Shown here: piece after piece, positions 1 through 9,803 of the stretch
How the letters are laid out: every line of letters begins with the position of its first letter
How positions within the stretch are numbered: the first letter of the stretch is position 1
Assembly: GCF_004022265.1 (NCBI RefSeq)
Contig: NZ_SAVB01000010.1
Span: forward strand, 1 to 64,000
DNA from: Paenirhodobacter ferrireducens
GTDB taxonomy: Bacteria; Pseudomonadota; Alphaproteobacteria; Rhodobacterales; Rhodobacteraceae
Direction of reading: 5' to 3'
DNA: 64,000 nucleotides
Made by a program: the position numbers and the translations under genes
Notes under the pieces: model-generated
What the model was told of the DNA's origin: nothing
Databases searched by the model: none
The model's input: the letters and a program-made list of their open reading frames with translations, nothing else

Positions 1-104
1 CGGGCGCCGTTGCCAGAAGGCGATCCAGTTCCTTGCGCCGCGCGCTCAGGTCCAGCATCTGCTCTTTCACCTCCTCGGCTGGGATGCCGGCGAGGATGGC
101 GTTG
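1..104 (-). pseudogene. Serine recombinase C-terminal fragment (partial, runs off the left edge)
   Basis: Read leftward, about 35 codons give a charged helical stretch containing AGIPAEEVKEQMLDLSARRK followed by ELDRLLATAP. This resembles the coiled-coil segment between the catalytic and DNA-contacting parts of large serine recombinases (family knowledge, judged by eye). There is no start codon; the reading frame begins abruptly at about position 104, where the IS3-type transposase sequence stops, so it is a remnant created by a rearrangement. The rest of the gene, if any, lies outside the window. Assignment is tentative because the fragment is short and low in complexity. Confidence 0.4.
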
Positions 105-700
105 GCCTGAAATCGAGGTGTCGACCACGGCCGACGGCTTTCCTTGGTGACGTCGTCGATCACGTTCAGGATGCGAAATCGGCGGCCATCGGCAAATTGG
201 TCCTGCACGAAGTCAATCGGCCAGCGGGCGTTCGCCATGGCTTCGGTCACCAATGGCGCTCGCCTTCCCATGGCCCGCTTCCGGCGTCGGCGCACCGAAA
301 CCCCTCCTCCCGGCAGAGCCGCGGGGGGGCGCTTGCGGTTCAGCACATGGCCGTCACACCGCAGGATCACATTCAGGCGGCGATAGCCGAACCGCCGGTG
401 CGTCTCGGCGGCCCCGCGTAGCACCTCGCGCAGTTCGCGGTCATCCGGGCACCGGTGTCGGCATCGCCCCGAAGACCGATCCACCCCGATCAGGGAACAC
501 GCCGTTGTGCGCTACAAACTGTCCCCCGGACTGTTTGCTTTACGCTCCAACCTCACTCATCTCGTGGCCCTGTTCGAGATGGGCGATGGCCTCTCGCCTG
601 GCGGCGGGCGTCACCGTTCGGGCATTCCTCAAACCGATGGCGGAACGCCCTCACTTTTGACAGCAGATCCTTCAGCGCCGTGTTGTCGGGCATTGCCTCT
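105..700 (-). pseudogene. IS3-family transposase OrfB, frameshifted fragment
   Basis: Leftward translation in two alternating frames gives typical OrfB pieces: RRFGYRRLNVILRCDGH near 350-405, then ANARWPIDFVQDQFADGRRF and RILNVIDDVTKE near 145-240, the segment leading into the integrase core of IS3 elements. The frame changes again near 140, where VVDTSISG can be read. The part between about 410 and 660 is shifted and contains stops. The C-terminal half of the transposase (the remaining D and E catalytic residues) is absent because the sequence switches to another gene at about 105. It cannot encode an active transposase. Confidence 0.65.
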
Positions 701-962
701 GCCAACAGGCGCTTCAACTTGGCGTTGTTCGCCCGTTCTCTCGAACCGGTGGCGTTCACGGGCTCACTCCTCGAGCGCCTTCAGACGCTTCGTCTCGGAC
801 GGCTCCATGCCCCCAAACTTCGCCTTCCAGGCGTAAAAAGTCGAGGTGCTGATCCCGTGCCGACGGCAGCCCCCGGCCGTCTTCGCCCCGTCGACATACA
901 GGTCGACCCTGCTCGCGCAGGAGCGCGATGATCCGCTCCTCCGTGAACTTCGATCGCTTCAG
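700..962 (-). pseudogene. IS3-family transposase OrfA, frameshifted
   Basis: From a CTG codon at 962, preceded by the strong ribosome-binding site AGGAGGTGA at 969-977, the leftward frame reads LKRSKFTEERIIALLREQG, the opening of the IS3-type OrfA helix-turn-helix. It then loses frame. A second frame resumes with WKAKFGGMEPSETKRLKALE, and NAKLKRLLAEAMPDNTALKD follows after another shift, which is the normal OrfA leucine-zipper tail. At least two frameshifts are therefore visible and the gene is dead. Together with the OrfB fragment it is a decayed insertion sequence at the left border of the polyol locus. Confidence 0.7.
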
Positions 963-1194
963 GTCCGGTCACCTCCTTCCGCCGGACCCTAGCATCAGAT
1001 CGATCTGTAATCGCCGGGCAAAGCAGCCGCGTAGTCCAGGAAATCAACCGGCGGATTCTTCATAAATTCGGAGCAGAATGGGGGGTTACGTCAAAGCCAG
1101 TCCGGATTTTAATCTGCTGAAAAGGGAACAGTTTGCCGCAGATCACCCGCGCCCTCGTTCGGCAAGCCCGCCGCCTGTCCCGCAGCGCACAGGT

Positions 1195-1983
1195 TCAGCT
1201 GATCTTGAAATGCAGCTGCGCCTTGTCGGAGCGGTAATAGGCTATGTAATGCTCGACCGGCACCGAATTCGCGCCAGTGGAGACGGATTCGATCCGCAGG
1301 ATCGGCGTGCCCTCGGGCACTCGCAACATCGCGGCAATGTCGTCGCGTGCGGACACCGCTTCGATCCAGCGCTCGGCCTCCCGGATGGTTAGGCCGTAGC
1401 GCTGGCTCAGCGTGGCATAGAGCGATTTGTCGTGCATGTGCAACTCGGTGAAACCCGGCACATCCGTCGCCCGCAACTGGGTATAGACGATCAGCCGCGG
1501 CACCCCGTCGACCATCAGCAGTCGGTTGAATTCCACCACCTTCTCGCGCGGACCGAGCTTCAGCATCTCGGCCTCGTGGTCCGTCGGGCCCCGCAGTCGC
1601 TGGGACAGAACGATCCGCAAGATTGCATCGTCGCGCCCGAGGAAATCCCGGCTGAAGGAGATATTGCTGCCGACAAAATCCTGCGCTTCACGCGTGTCGG
1701 CGACGAAAGACCCCTTGCCCTGCACCTTGTAGACCCGGCCGTCTACCACCAGCTGGTTCAACGCCTCGCGTACCACGGTCCGCGACACCCCGAATTCGGC
1801 GCAGAGTTCGGCTTCCGACGGCAGACGGCTGTGCGGGGGCATGCCGCCATCCGCAATGCGCGCCAGCAGGCCATCGCGCAGCTGCACCCAGAGCGGGGGA
1901 CCATTGCGGTCGAGCGCAGTGCCTGCCTCCCGCGCCGGGGCGTCCGGAGGGGGGTCATCCCGAAGCGGTGGCTTGGAGGTCAT
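1195..1983 (-). CDS. GntR-family transcriptional regulator (HutC/UTRA type)
   Basis: A 262-residue protein with an N-terminal winged helix-turn-helix (about residues 28-95, including PSEAELCAEFGVSRTVVREA) and a C-terminal UTRA ligand-binding domain (about 115-258, with VVEFNRLLMVDGVPRLI and HYIAYYRSDKAQ). UTRA regulators usually sense a sugar or sugar phosphate and repress the adjacent catabolic genes. Its start lies inside the last 29 bases of the GlpD-like gene, so the two are translationally coupled. It is the obvious candidate to control both that gene and the divergent kinase/ABC operon. The rhizobial glycerol operon uses a DeoR-type GlpR instead, so the regulator type is a departure. 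The inducer is not known. Confidence 0.88.
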   Translation of the reverse strand: MTSKPPLRDDPPPDAPAREAGTALDRNGPPLWVQLRDGLLARIADGGMPPHSRLPSEAELCAEFGVSRTVVREALNQLVVDGRVYKVQGKGSFVADTREAQDFVGSNISFSRDFLGRDDAILRIVLSQRLRGPTDHEAEMLKLGPREKVVEFNRLLMVDGVPRLIVYTQLRATDVPGFTELHMHDKSLYATLSQRYGLTIREAERWIEAVSARDDIAAMLRVPEGTPILRIESVSTGANSVPVEHYIAYYRSDKAQLHFKIS

Positions 1984-3697
1984 GGCGGGGCAGTTCCTTC
2001 AGGCAGATGCGCGTACGGTGTCGGGTCTCGAGCAGCTCCGCCAGATGGCCCAGCTCTTCTGAGAGCCGCGCTCCGGACCAGCCGAGCGTCTGTGCCGCGA
2101 TACTTCCTAATGCGGCAATTCCAGGCTCCGTCGCAAGCCCCTCAAATGCCAAAAGCGTACGGCGCAGGACCAGATCGTCGAGGCGCTCCACGCGCTCATT
2201 GCGGCACAGCCAGGCGATCTCCTGCTCCCAATAGCCGGGCAGGGCTGCAATCGGGCGCGGCGCCCCGGCGAGGGCATCGGCGATCTCGAGCGCGGTCATC
2301 CCATAGCGCATAAAGAGCCGTTCCGCCTCCGCCGCTGGCAGCCCGGACCGTCGGGAAATGTCGCGCAGCACCCGTGCGCGGCCGTCCGCGTCGCGCGGTA
2401 GATCCCGGCCACCGCCGATCTGCATCTGCAGTGTTGTGTTGCGCCGGGCCAGCCCGAGCCGCGCCAGAACCACATCCGCGATCTGGGCCGCGCAGGCGCG
2501 ATAGGTGGTCCATTTGCCGCCGACCAGCGTAAGCACCGGGAACGGGCGGCTGGCGTCGGGTTCGAACACCCGCAGACTGTGATCCCGGCTGATCGCGCCG
2601 GTGGCGCCCGAGGCGGTGCGCGGTAACGGCCGGACCCCGCAGAAGGTGAAGATGATATCATTGCGACGGGGAGCGGCGCCGGGCAGGACTTCCTCGAGCA
2701 CCTTAAACAGGTAGTCGATCTCTTCGTCGGTGCAGCACGCACTATCGGCCTCGTCGCAGCGCAGGTCGGTGGTGCCGAGAATCACCTTCCCCCCATCGAG
2801 CCGGTAGACGAGACAGGCGCGGAAATCCGAGGTCTCGAAATAGATCATGCTGTCGTCCAGCTGCGCCGCCAGATCTGGGCGGTCCAGCACGAGATGCGAG
2901 CCCCGTGTGCCCCCCACCAGCCGATCGGGAATGCCGAGGCAATGGTCCACCCCGTCAATCCAGGCTCCGGTGCAGTTCACCACCAGCCGCGGGCGCAGCT
3001 CCAGCGTGGCCCCGCCGATCTGGTCCGTCAGGATCACCCGGTCGCCCGCGACGCCGGTCACTGCCAGATGGGTCAGCGCCATGCACCCCGGGCAATCCGC
3101 CTCGGCATCGGCCGCAATCTCCATCGTCAGGCGCTCCGGCGAGGAGATCCGGGCATCGAAATATTCCAGCACCGCCGCCACGCGCGGCGCGAGCAACGGG
3201 AAGCGGCGGCGCGCGTCGGCCAATGGAATCGCCCGATGCCGCGGCATGCTCCGCAGGTGGTCGCCGAAGCGGTCGAAGATCCAAAGCCCGAAGCGGACGA
3301 CCAGCGCCCCCTTCGCTCCCGGATCGCGCTTCAGCTTCAGAAACCGCAGACCGGCCGCCAGGGTCCCGCCGGTCCAGCTGAAGACCGGGATCCAGACCGG
3401 GATCGGGCGCACTTGGTGGGCTGCGTTGAGCAGCAGCTGGTTGCGCTCCTCGACAGATTCGCGGACCAGCGAAAATTCTCCCGTTTCGAGATACCGCAGC
3501 CCACCGTGGATCAGTCGGGAGGGCGCCGAACTGGTGCCTGCGGCGAAGTCGTTTCGCTCGACCAGAATCGCCTCTACCCCCTGCGCTGCCAGATCGCGCA
3601 GCAGCCCGACCCCGTTGATGCCGCCGCCGACGATCAGGATCCTGTCGTCGCCGTCGCCGGCCCTGAGTGCTGCAATCAGTTCGTCCCGTTGCCTCAT
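1955..3697 (-). CDS. glpD: FAD-dependent glycerol-3-phosphate dehydrogenase (GlpD family)
   Basis: About 580 residues, the normal size for aerobic GlpD. The N-terminal FAD-binding fold is clear (ILIVGGGINGVGLLRDLAAQ, about residues 19-38), followed by the GlpD signature GTSSAPSRLIHGGLRYLETG. The DAO-type body and C-terminal DAO_C domain follow. It would oxidise a polyol phosphate, classically sn-glycerol 3-phosphate to dihydroxyacetone phosphate, passing electrons to quinone at the membrane. I place the start at the ATG ending at 3697 because GGGGAGGA sits just upstream; an earlier in-frame ATG at 3742 lacks a good site. Erythritol-phosphate dehydrogenase EryB belongs to the same superfamily, so the substrate may be a C4 or C5 polyol phosphate given the kinase next door. 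Confidence 0.88.
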   Translation of the reverse strand: MRQRDELIAALRAGDGDDRILIVGGGINGVGLLRDLAAQGVEAILVERNDFAAGTSSAPSRLIHGGLRYLETGEFSLVRESVEERNQLLLNAAHQVRPIPVWIPVFSWTGGTLAAGLRFLKLKRDPGAKGALVVRFGLWIFDRFGDHLRSMPRHRAIPLADARRRFPLLAPRVAAVLEYFDARISSPERLTMEIAADAEADCPGCMALTHLAVTGVAGDRVILTDQIGGATLELRPRLVVNCTGAWIDGVDHCLGIPDRLVGGTRGSHLVLDRPDLAAQLDDSMIYFETSDFRACLVYRLDGGKVILGTTDLRCDEADSACCTDEEIDYLFKVLEEVLPGAAPRRNDIIFTFCGVRPLPRTASGATGAISRDHSLRVFEPDASRPFPVLTLVGGKWTTYRACAAQIADVVLARLGLARRNTTLQMQIGGGRDLPRDADGRARVLRDISRRSGLPAAEAERLFMRYGMTALEIADALAGAPRPIAALPGYWEQEIAWLCRNERVERLDDLVLRRTLLAFEGLATEPGIAALGSIAAQTLGWSGARLSEELGHLAELLETRHRTRICLKELPRHDLQATASG

Positions 3698-3950
3698 GAT
3701 CATCCTCCCCCGGATCAAGGGGCAGGCTAGGCATTGCAACATATAATTACAAGATGTAAGTTATGATTACCATTTCCCCCTGATATTTGCGCTTGCAGCA
3801 CGAAGGTTGCGCGGTTGCAGCATGAATATTATCGGTTGACAGGCTAAAATCTTTCCGCCTTCATCAACTTATCATTACAGGTTGGCTCAACGCTTGGGAG
3901 GGCGTTCAGCCTGGCGATGGCGTGGCGAATACCGCGAGGGAGGAGATACA
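3698..3950. promoter_or_regulatory. Divergent control region between the glpD/gntR and kinase/ABC units
   Basis: About 250 bases that are locally AT-rich compared with the surrounding genes. Three copies of a short (A/G/C)ATTAC-like element are visible at 3745-3750, 3765-3770 and 3872-3877, and a consensus-like -35 hexamer TTGACA lies at 3836-3841, without a convincing -10 at standard spacing. The repeats could be half-sites for the GntR regulator encoded by the leftward operon (inference). Promoters for both directions must lie here. Confidence 0.4.
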
Positions 3951-5507
3951 ATGGCCAAGCTGTTTATCGGCGTGGATGCCGGAGGCACGATGGTGAAGGT
4001 TGCAGCCTTCGACGCCGAGGGGCATGAGCTCGGATGCGAGCATCGCCCCAATCCGATGACATTTCCGCACCCCGGCTGGACTGAGCGGGACCCGGACGTG
4101 ATGTGGCGCAATGCGGCTGCCGCGATCCGTGACCTGCTGGCGCGAATGGCGATCGACCCGGCTGACGTGGCGGTGGTGACGGCCTCCGGCTACGGCGCCG
4201 GGATCTTCCTGCTGGACCATGCCGGGCGGCCCGTACGCCCCGCGCTGGGGTCCACCGACAGCCGGGCCGCCGGATTGGTCGCGCGCTGGAGGCGGAATGG
4301 GCTTGCCACTGAGTTGCCGCTCGCGGTGAGCCAGGGAGTCTGGACCGGCCAGACTTCGGTTCTGCTCGCCTGGTTCCAGGAGCATGAGCCCGAGGTCGCC
4401 GAGCGCACAGCCCATGTCCTCAGCTGCAAGGATTTCCTCACCTATCGCCTCAGCGGGACCATCTCCACCGATCCGACGGATGCGGGCTGCGCCGGAGTGC
4501 TGGATCTGGCGCGCGGCTGCTATGCGGCGGATGCGCTGCGCGAGGCCGGGTTGCGGCGCTGGCTGGACAAGTTGCCGCCGATAGGACCCGCGGGGGAGCT
4601 GGTGGGGGCGGTTACACCCGACGCCGCGGCGCTGACCGGCCTGCGCGCGGGGACGCCGGTTGCGCGGGGGGTCTATGACGTGGTCGGCTGCTCGCTGGCC
4701 TCCGGGTTCACCGGCACCGATCAGCTGGGCGTGGTGGCCGGCACCTTCAGCATCAATTCGACCTTGCACCGGGCCCCCTGCCTCGACCCGATGCCGACGC
4801 TGCAATCGCCTTACCCGGGAGCACCGGGGCATTACATCGCCACCATTGCCACACCGACCTCTGCCTCCAACCTGGAATGGCTGTGTCGGACGATGTTGGC
4901 CGCAGAGGCCGAGCGCGCACACCGTGCCGGGCGATCGATCTATGATATCTGCAGCGAACTGGTGGCCGAGGGAATCGAACGGGAGAGCGATGCGCTTTTC
5001 CTTCCCTATCTGTTCGGCGGGCCGGATGGGGTGCCGGGCGCGCTGTTCGGCCTGACCGCCGGCTCGAGCCTCGGCGATGTGCTGCGCGCGGTGTTCGAGG
5101 GCATCGTTTTCGCCCATCGCACCGATATCGACTATCTGCTCGGCGGTGGGGCCTCGGCGCGTCCGAAACAGGTGCTTTTGGCCGGGGGGCCGTCGAAGAG
5201 CCATGTCTGGTCGCAGATGTTCTGCGATGTGATCGGCTTGCCGCTCACCGTGGCTGAGGGCTCTGAATTCGGCGCAAAAGGCGCCGCGATCTGCGGTGCC
5301 GTGGCCATCGGTGCGGCGTCCGATATCCCGGTCGCGATCGCCCGCATGACCCGTGTCGCCCGCAGGTATACGCCCCGCACCGAACGCTTGGTGCGGATCG
5401 ACTGCCAGTATGACCGCTTCCGTCGGATGTCGCGGCAGCTTTCCGACGCCTGGATGCCCGCCGGCCCCGAGCCGTCGCCCTCCTGTTTCGAAGGGGCGCA
5501 GGCATGA
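3951..5507 (+). CDS. FGGY-family carbohydrate kinase, L-xylulokinase/erythritol-kinase-like
   Basis: A 518-residue sugar kinase with the two actin-like ATPase domains of the FGGY family: VDAGGTMVKVAAFDAEG (about 7-23), the DxG-type loop VVAGTFSINST near 260 and the C-terminal LAGGPSKSHVWSQMFCD near 407. The pattern GAGIFLLDHAGRPVRPALGS and WTGQTSVLLAWFQEHEPE matches E. coli LyxK (L-xylulose kinase) far better than glycerol kinase, which carries ITNQRET-type motifs absent here. The start follows GGAGGAG. It would phosphorylate a polyol or ketose brought in by the downstream importer, producing the substrate for the divergent GlpD-like enzyme. The gene overlaps the next one by 4 bases (ATGA). 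Confidence 0.82.
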   Translation: MAKLFIGVDAGGTMVKVAAFDAEGHELGCEHRPNPMTFPHPGWTERDPDVMWRNAAAAIRDLLARMAIDPADVAVVTASGYGAGIFLLDHAGRPVRPALGSTDSRAAGLVARWRRNGLATELPLAVSQGVWTGQTSVLLAWFQEHEPEVAERTAHVLSCKDFLTYRLSGTISTDPTDAGCAGVLDLARGCYAADALREAGLRRWLDKLPPIGPAGELVGAVTPDAAALTGLRAGTPVARGVYDVVGCSLASGFTGTDQLGVVAGTFSINSTLHRAPCLDPMPTLQSPYPGAPGHYIATIATPTSASNLEWLCRTMLAAEAERAHRAGRSIYDICSELVAEGIERESDALFLPYLFGGPDGVPGALFGLTAGSSLGDVLRAVFEGIVFAHRTDIDYLLGGGASARPKQVLLAGGPSKSHVWSQMFCDVIGLPLTVAEGSEFGAKGAAICGAVAIGAASDIPVAIARMTRVARRYTPRTERLVRIDCQYDRFRRMSRQLSDAWMPAGPEPSPSCFEGAQA

Positions 5508-6584
5508 CCATCCGTCTGGAAAACGTCGGGCGCCGCGTCGACGGGGCCATGCACCTGTCCGGGATCGATCTGGTGCTGGAGCCGGGACGGCTCTATGTCC
5601 TGTTCGGCCGGACCCATGCCGGCAAGACCAGCCTGCTGCGCGTGCTGGCGGGGCTCGACCGTCCGAGCGAGGGCCGGATGACGGAAAACGGCGCCGACCT
5701 CGCCGCCGTGCCGGTGCCGAGCCGCAATGTCGCCTTCGTGTACCAGCAGTTCGTGAACTATCCCTCCTTTTCGGTGGGCGAAAACATCGCCGCCCCGTTG
5801 CGCCGCAGGGGGCTGTCCGCAGAGGAAATCTCGCGCCGGGTCACCGATGTGGCGCGCCGGGTCCAGCTGGAGTCCTTTCTCGACCGGTTGCCGGGGCAGC
5901 TTTCCGGCGGGCAGCAGCAGCGCCTCGCCATCGCCCGAGCATTGGCGCGCGAGGCATCGTTGATGTTGTTCGATGAACCCCTGGTGAACCTGGATTACAA
6001 GCTGCGCGAAGGCTTGCGCGAGGAGCTGCGCGGCCTGTTCCGCCAGGGCCGCCAGATCGTGGTCTATGCGACCACCGAACCCGAGGAGGCGCTGCAGATG
6101 GGGGGCACCACCATCGTGTTGCACGAGGGCCGCGTGGTCCAGCAGGGGCCGGCGCAGGAAATCTACCGGAAACCGCAATCAGCGCTGGTGGCCTCGATTT
6201 TCTCGGAGCCACCGATGAATCTGGTCCCGGCCCGGATCGAGGCCGACCGGCTGCGCATCGGCACGCTCTCGATACCCCGCCCCGCCCATATCCCGGCCGG
6301 CCTTCAGGGCGAATGCCGCATTGGGCTGCAACCGCACCGGGTCCGGCACGCCGAAAGCCCCGGAGCGATCCGGCTCGAAGGGGAGATGCTGCTCGCCGAA
6401 GTCGACGGCTCCTCCACCTTCGCGCATTTCACGGCTGCAGGGCATCCTTGGGTTGCCCGGATCGAGGGCGTCCACGCCCTGCACCCCGGCACGGCCTTTG
6501 CGGGCCATGTCGATCCGCGCGATCTCTATGTCTTTGCCGCCGACGGTGCGCTGGTTGCGCCCGCCGCGACCGGAGGGCCCGTCC

Positions 6585-6592
<8 letters not shown>
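5504..6592 (+). CDS. glpS: Glycerol-type ABC transporter ATP-binding protein, GlpS-like
   Basis: A 362-residue MalK-type ATPase. Walker A is GRTHAGKTS (about 36-44), the signature LSGGQQQR is near 132 and Walker B MLFDEPLVNLDYKL is near 153; a C-terminal regulatory OB/TOBE region follows from about 235. Paired with the next ATPase and two permeases it matches the glpSTPQUV glycerol ABC system known from Rhizobium leguminosarum. It energises import of a polyol from the periplasm. The start codon overlaps the kinase stop, and the next gene starts 8 bases before its end, so the set is translationally coupled. Confidence 0.85.
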
Positions 6593-8523
<1,931 letters not shown>

Positions 8524-8532
8524 GGGCCCGTC

Positions 8533-9402
8533 ATGACCGCAATCCAGACCTTTGTTCCCGCGGCCGCGGAACTGACCCGCCCGAAGCGCACCGCGACCCG
8601 CGCCCGGATCTTCAGCGCAACTCTGCTTGGCCTGTTCCTGCTGTTCCAGGCCCTGCCGATCTACTGGATCGTGCGGATGTCACTGATGACGCCGAATAAC
8701 GTGCTCACGCGGCCTGACTTCCTGCCGGTGGAGCCCACGCTTGACAATTACCGCACGATCTTCACCGATCCGAGCTGGTACATGAGCTATGTGCATCAGA
8801 TCAGCTATGTGGCGCTGAACACGGTGATCTCGCTCGCGGTGGCGCTGCCGGCGGCCTACGCCTTCTCGCGTTACCGGTTCTTGGGCGACAAACATGTGTT
8901 CTTTTGGCTGTTCTCCAATCGGATGGCGCCGCCTGCGGTGTTCCTGCTGCCGTTCTTTCAGCTCTATTCGGCGGTCGGGCTGTTCGATACGCCCTGGGCG
9001 GTGGCGCTCGCGCATACGCTCTTCGTGGTGCCGCTCGCGGTCTGGATTCTTGAAGGCTTCATGTCGGGGATCCCGCGCGAGATCGACGAGACCGCGCTGG
9101 TCGACGGTTTCTCGCTGCCACGCTTCTTCGTGACGGTCTTCATGCCGATGATCGCTTCGGGGATCGGGGTCACGGCCTTCTTCTGCTTCATGTTCTCCTG
9201 GATCGAGCTGCTTCTGGCGCGGACGCTGACCTCCGTCGATGCGCGGCCGATTGTGGTGACGATGACGCGAACCGCCTCCACCTCGGGGATGGACTGGGGG
9301 CTTCTGGCGGCGGCCGGGGTGCTGACGATCCTGCCCGGGATCGCGGTGATCTGGTTCGTGCGCAACTACATCGCCAAGGGCTTTGCCCTGGGCCGGGTCT
9401 GA
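8533..9402 (+). CDS. glpQ: Glycerol-type ABC transporter permease, GlpQ-like (MalG type)
   Basis: A 289-residue permease with a cytoplasmic N-terminal lead, a first membrane span ATLLGLFLLFQALPIYWIVR, four or five further spans and an EAA loop GIPREIDETALVDGFSLPRF. It pairs with the preceding permease to make the heterodimeric channel. It lies 9 bases after that gene and 12 bases before the small membrane protein gene, in the same order as the rhizobial glycerol operon. The C-terminal LPGIAVIWFVRNYIAKGFALG matches the usual MalG-like tail. Confidence 0.85.
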   Translation: MTAIQTFVPAAAELTRPKRTATRARIFSATLLGLFLLFQALPIYWIVRMSLMTPNNVLTRPDFLPVEPTLDNYRTIFTDPSWYMSYVHQISYVALNTVISLAVALPAAYAFSRYRFLGDKHVFFWLFSNRMAPPAVFLLPFFQLYSAVGLFDTPWAVALAHTLFVVPLAVWILEGFMSGIPREIDETALVDGFSLPRFFVTVFMPMIASGIGVTAFFCFMFSWIELLLARTLTSVDARPIVVTMTRTASTSGMDWGLLAAAGVLTILPGIAVIWFVRNYIAKGFALGRV

Positions 9403-9414
9403 GGAGGATCGGAG

Positions 9415-9696
9415 ATGGATCTCGAATGGATGGCTTGGACAACGCCCACTGCGGTGTTCTTTGCGGTGATCGTGCTGCTCCTGGCGTCGATGACGGTGGC
9501 GCAGGTTCTCTGGCCCACCACCGAACGCAAGGGTCTGTTGCCGATGCCGACGACGCGCGGTGACCGGTTGTTTCTGGCGCTGATCGCCGCTGCCTTCCTG
9601 CACCTCGGCTTTGTCTACGCCACGGATATGGAAACCTTCTGGCTGCCGTTTGGCTTGTCGGTCGCACTCGGGCTGCTGATCCTGCGCTTCGGCTGA
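9415..9696 (+). CDS. glpU: Small two- to three-span membrane protein, GlpU-like (DUF2160)
   Basis: A 93-residue protein with an N-terminal membrane span (VFFAVIVLLLASMTVAQVLW), a conserved polar loop containing LLPMPTTRGDRLF, and two C-terminal hydrophobic stretches. This pattern and its place between the permease and the binding-protein gene identify the DUF2160 family that accompanies glycerol-type ABC transporters; in Rhizobium it is called GlpU. Its exact role is unknown; presumably it stabilises or tunes the transporter in the inner membrane. GAGGATCGGAG precedes the start. Confidence 0.8.
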   Translation: MDLEWMAWTTPTAVFFAVIVLLLASMTVAQVLWPTTERKGLLPMPTTRGDRLFLALIAAAFLHLGFVYATDMETFWLPFGLSVALGLLILRFG

Positions 9697-9803
9697 TCGC
9701 ACCCGCTTTCTGCAGGAAATTCGCGCATTCCGATCCGAGGCTTCGGACCGGGCAAGAGAGAGGCATGCCCGGAGGAGGGGCTGCCCGCAACAGGGAGGAA
9801 GAG

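Noticed and set aside
1021-1194. Terminal inverted repeat or target duplication of the left IS element
   Set aside because: No convincing match between the sequence right of OrfA and a terminal repeat could be identified, and the other end of the element is missing.
1078-1392. Small rightward open frame of 104 codons
   Set aside because: Mostly antisense to the GntR gene, no ribosome-binding site and no domain.
3951-5507. Assignment of the kinase as glycerol kinase GlpK because of the glycerol-type importer
   Set aside because: Characteristic GlpK motifs such as ITNQRET are absent and the sequence matches L-xylulokinase-type enzymes instead.
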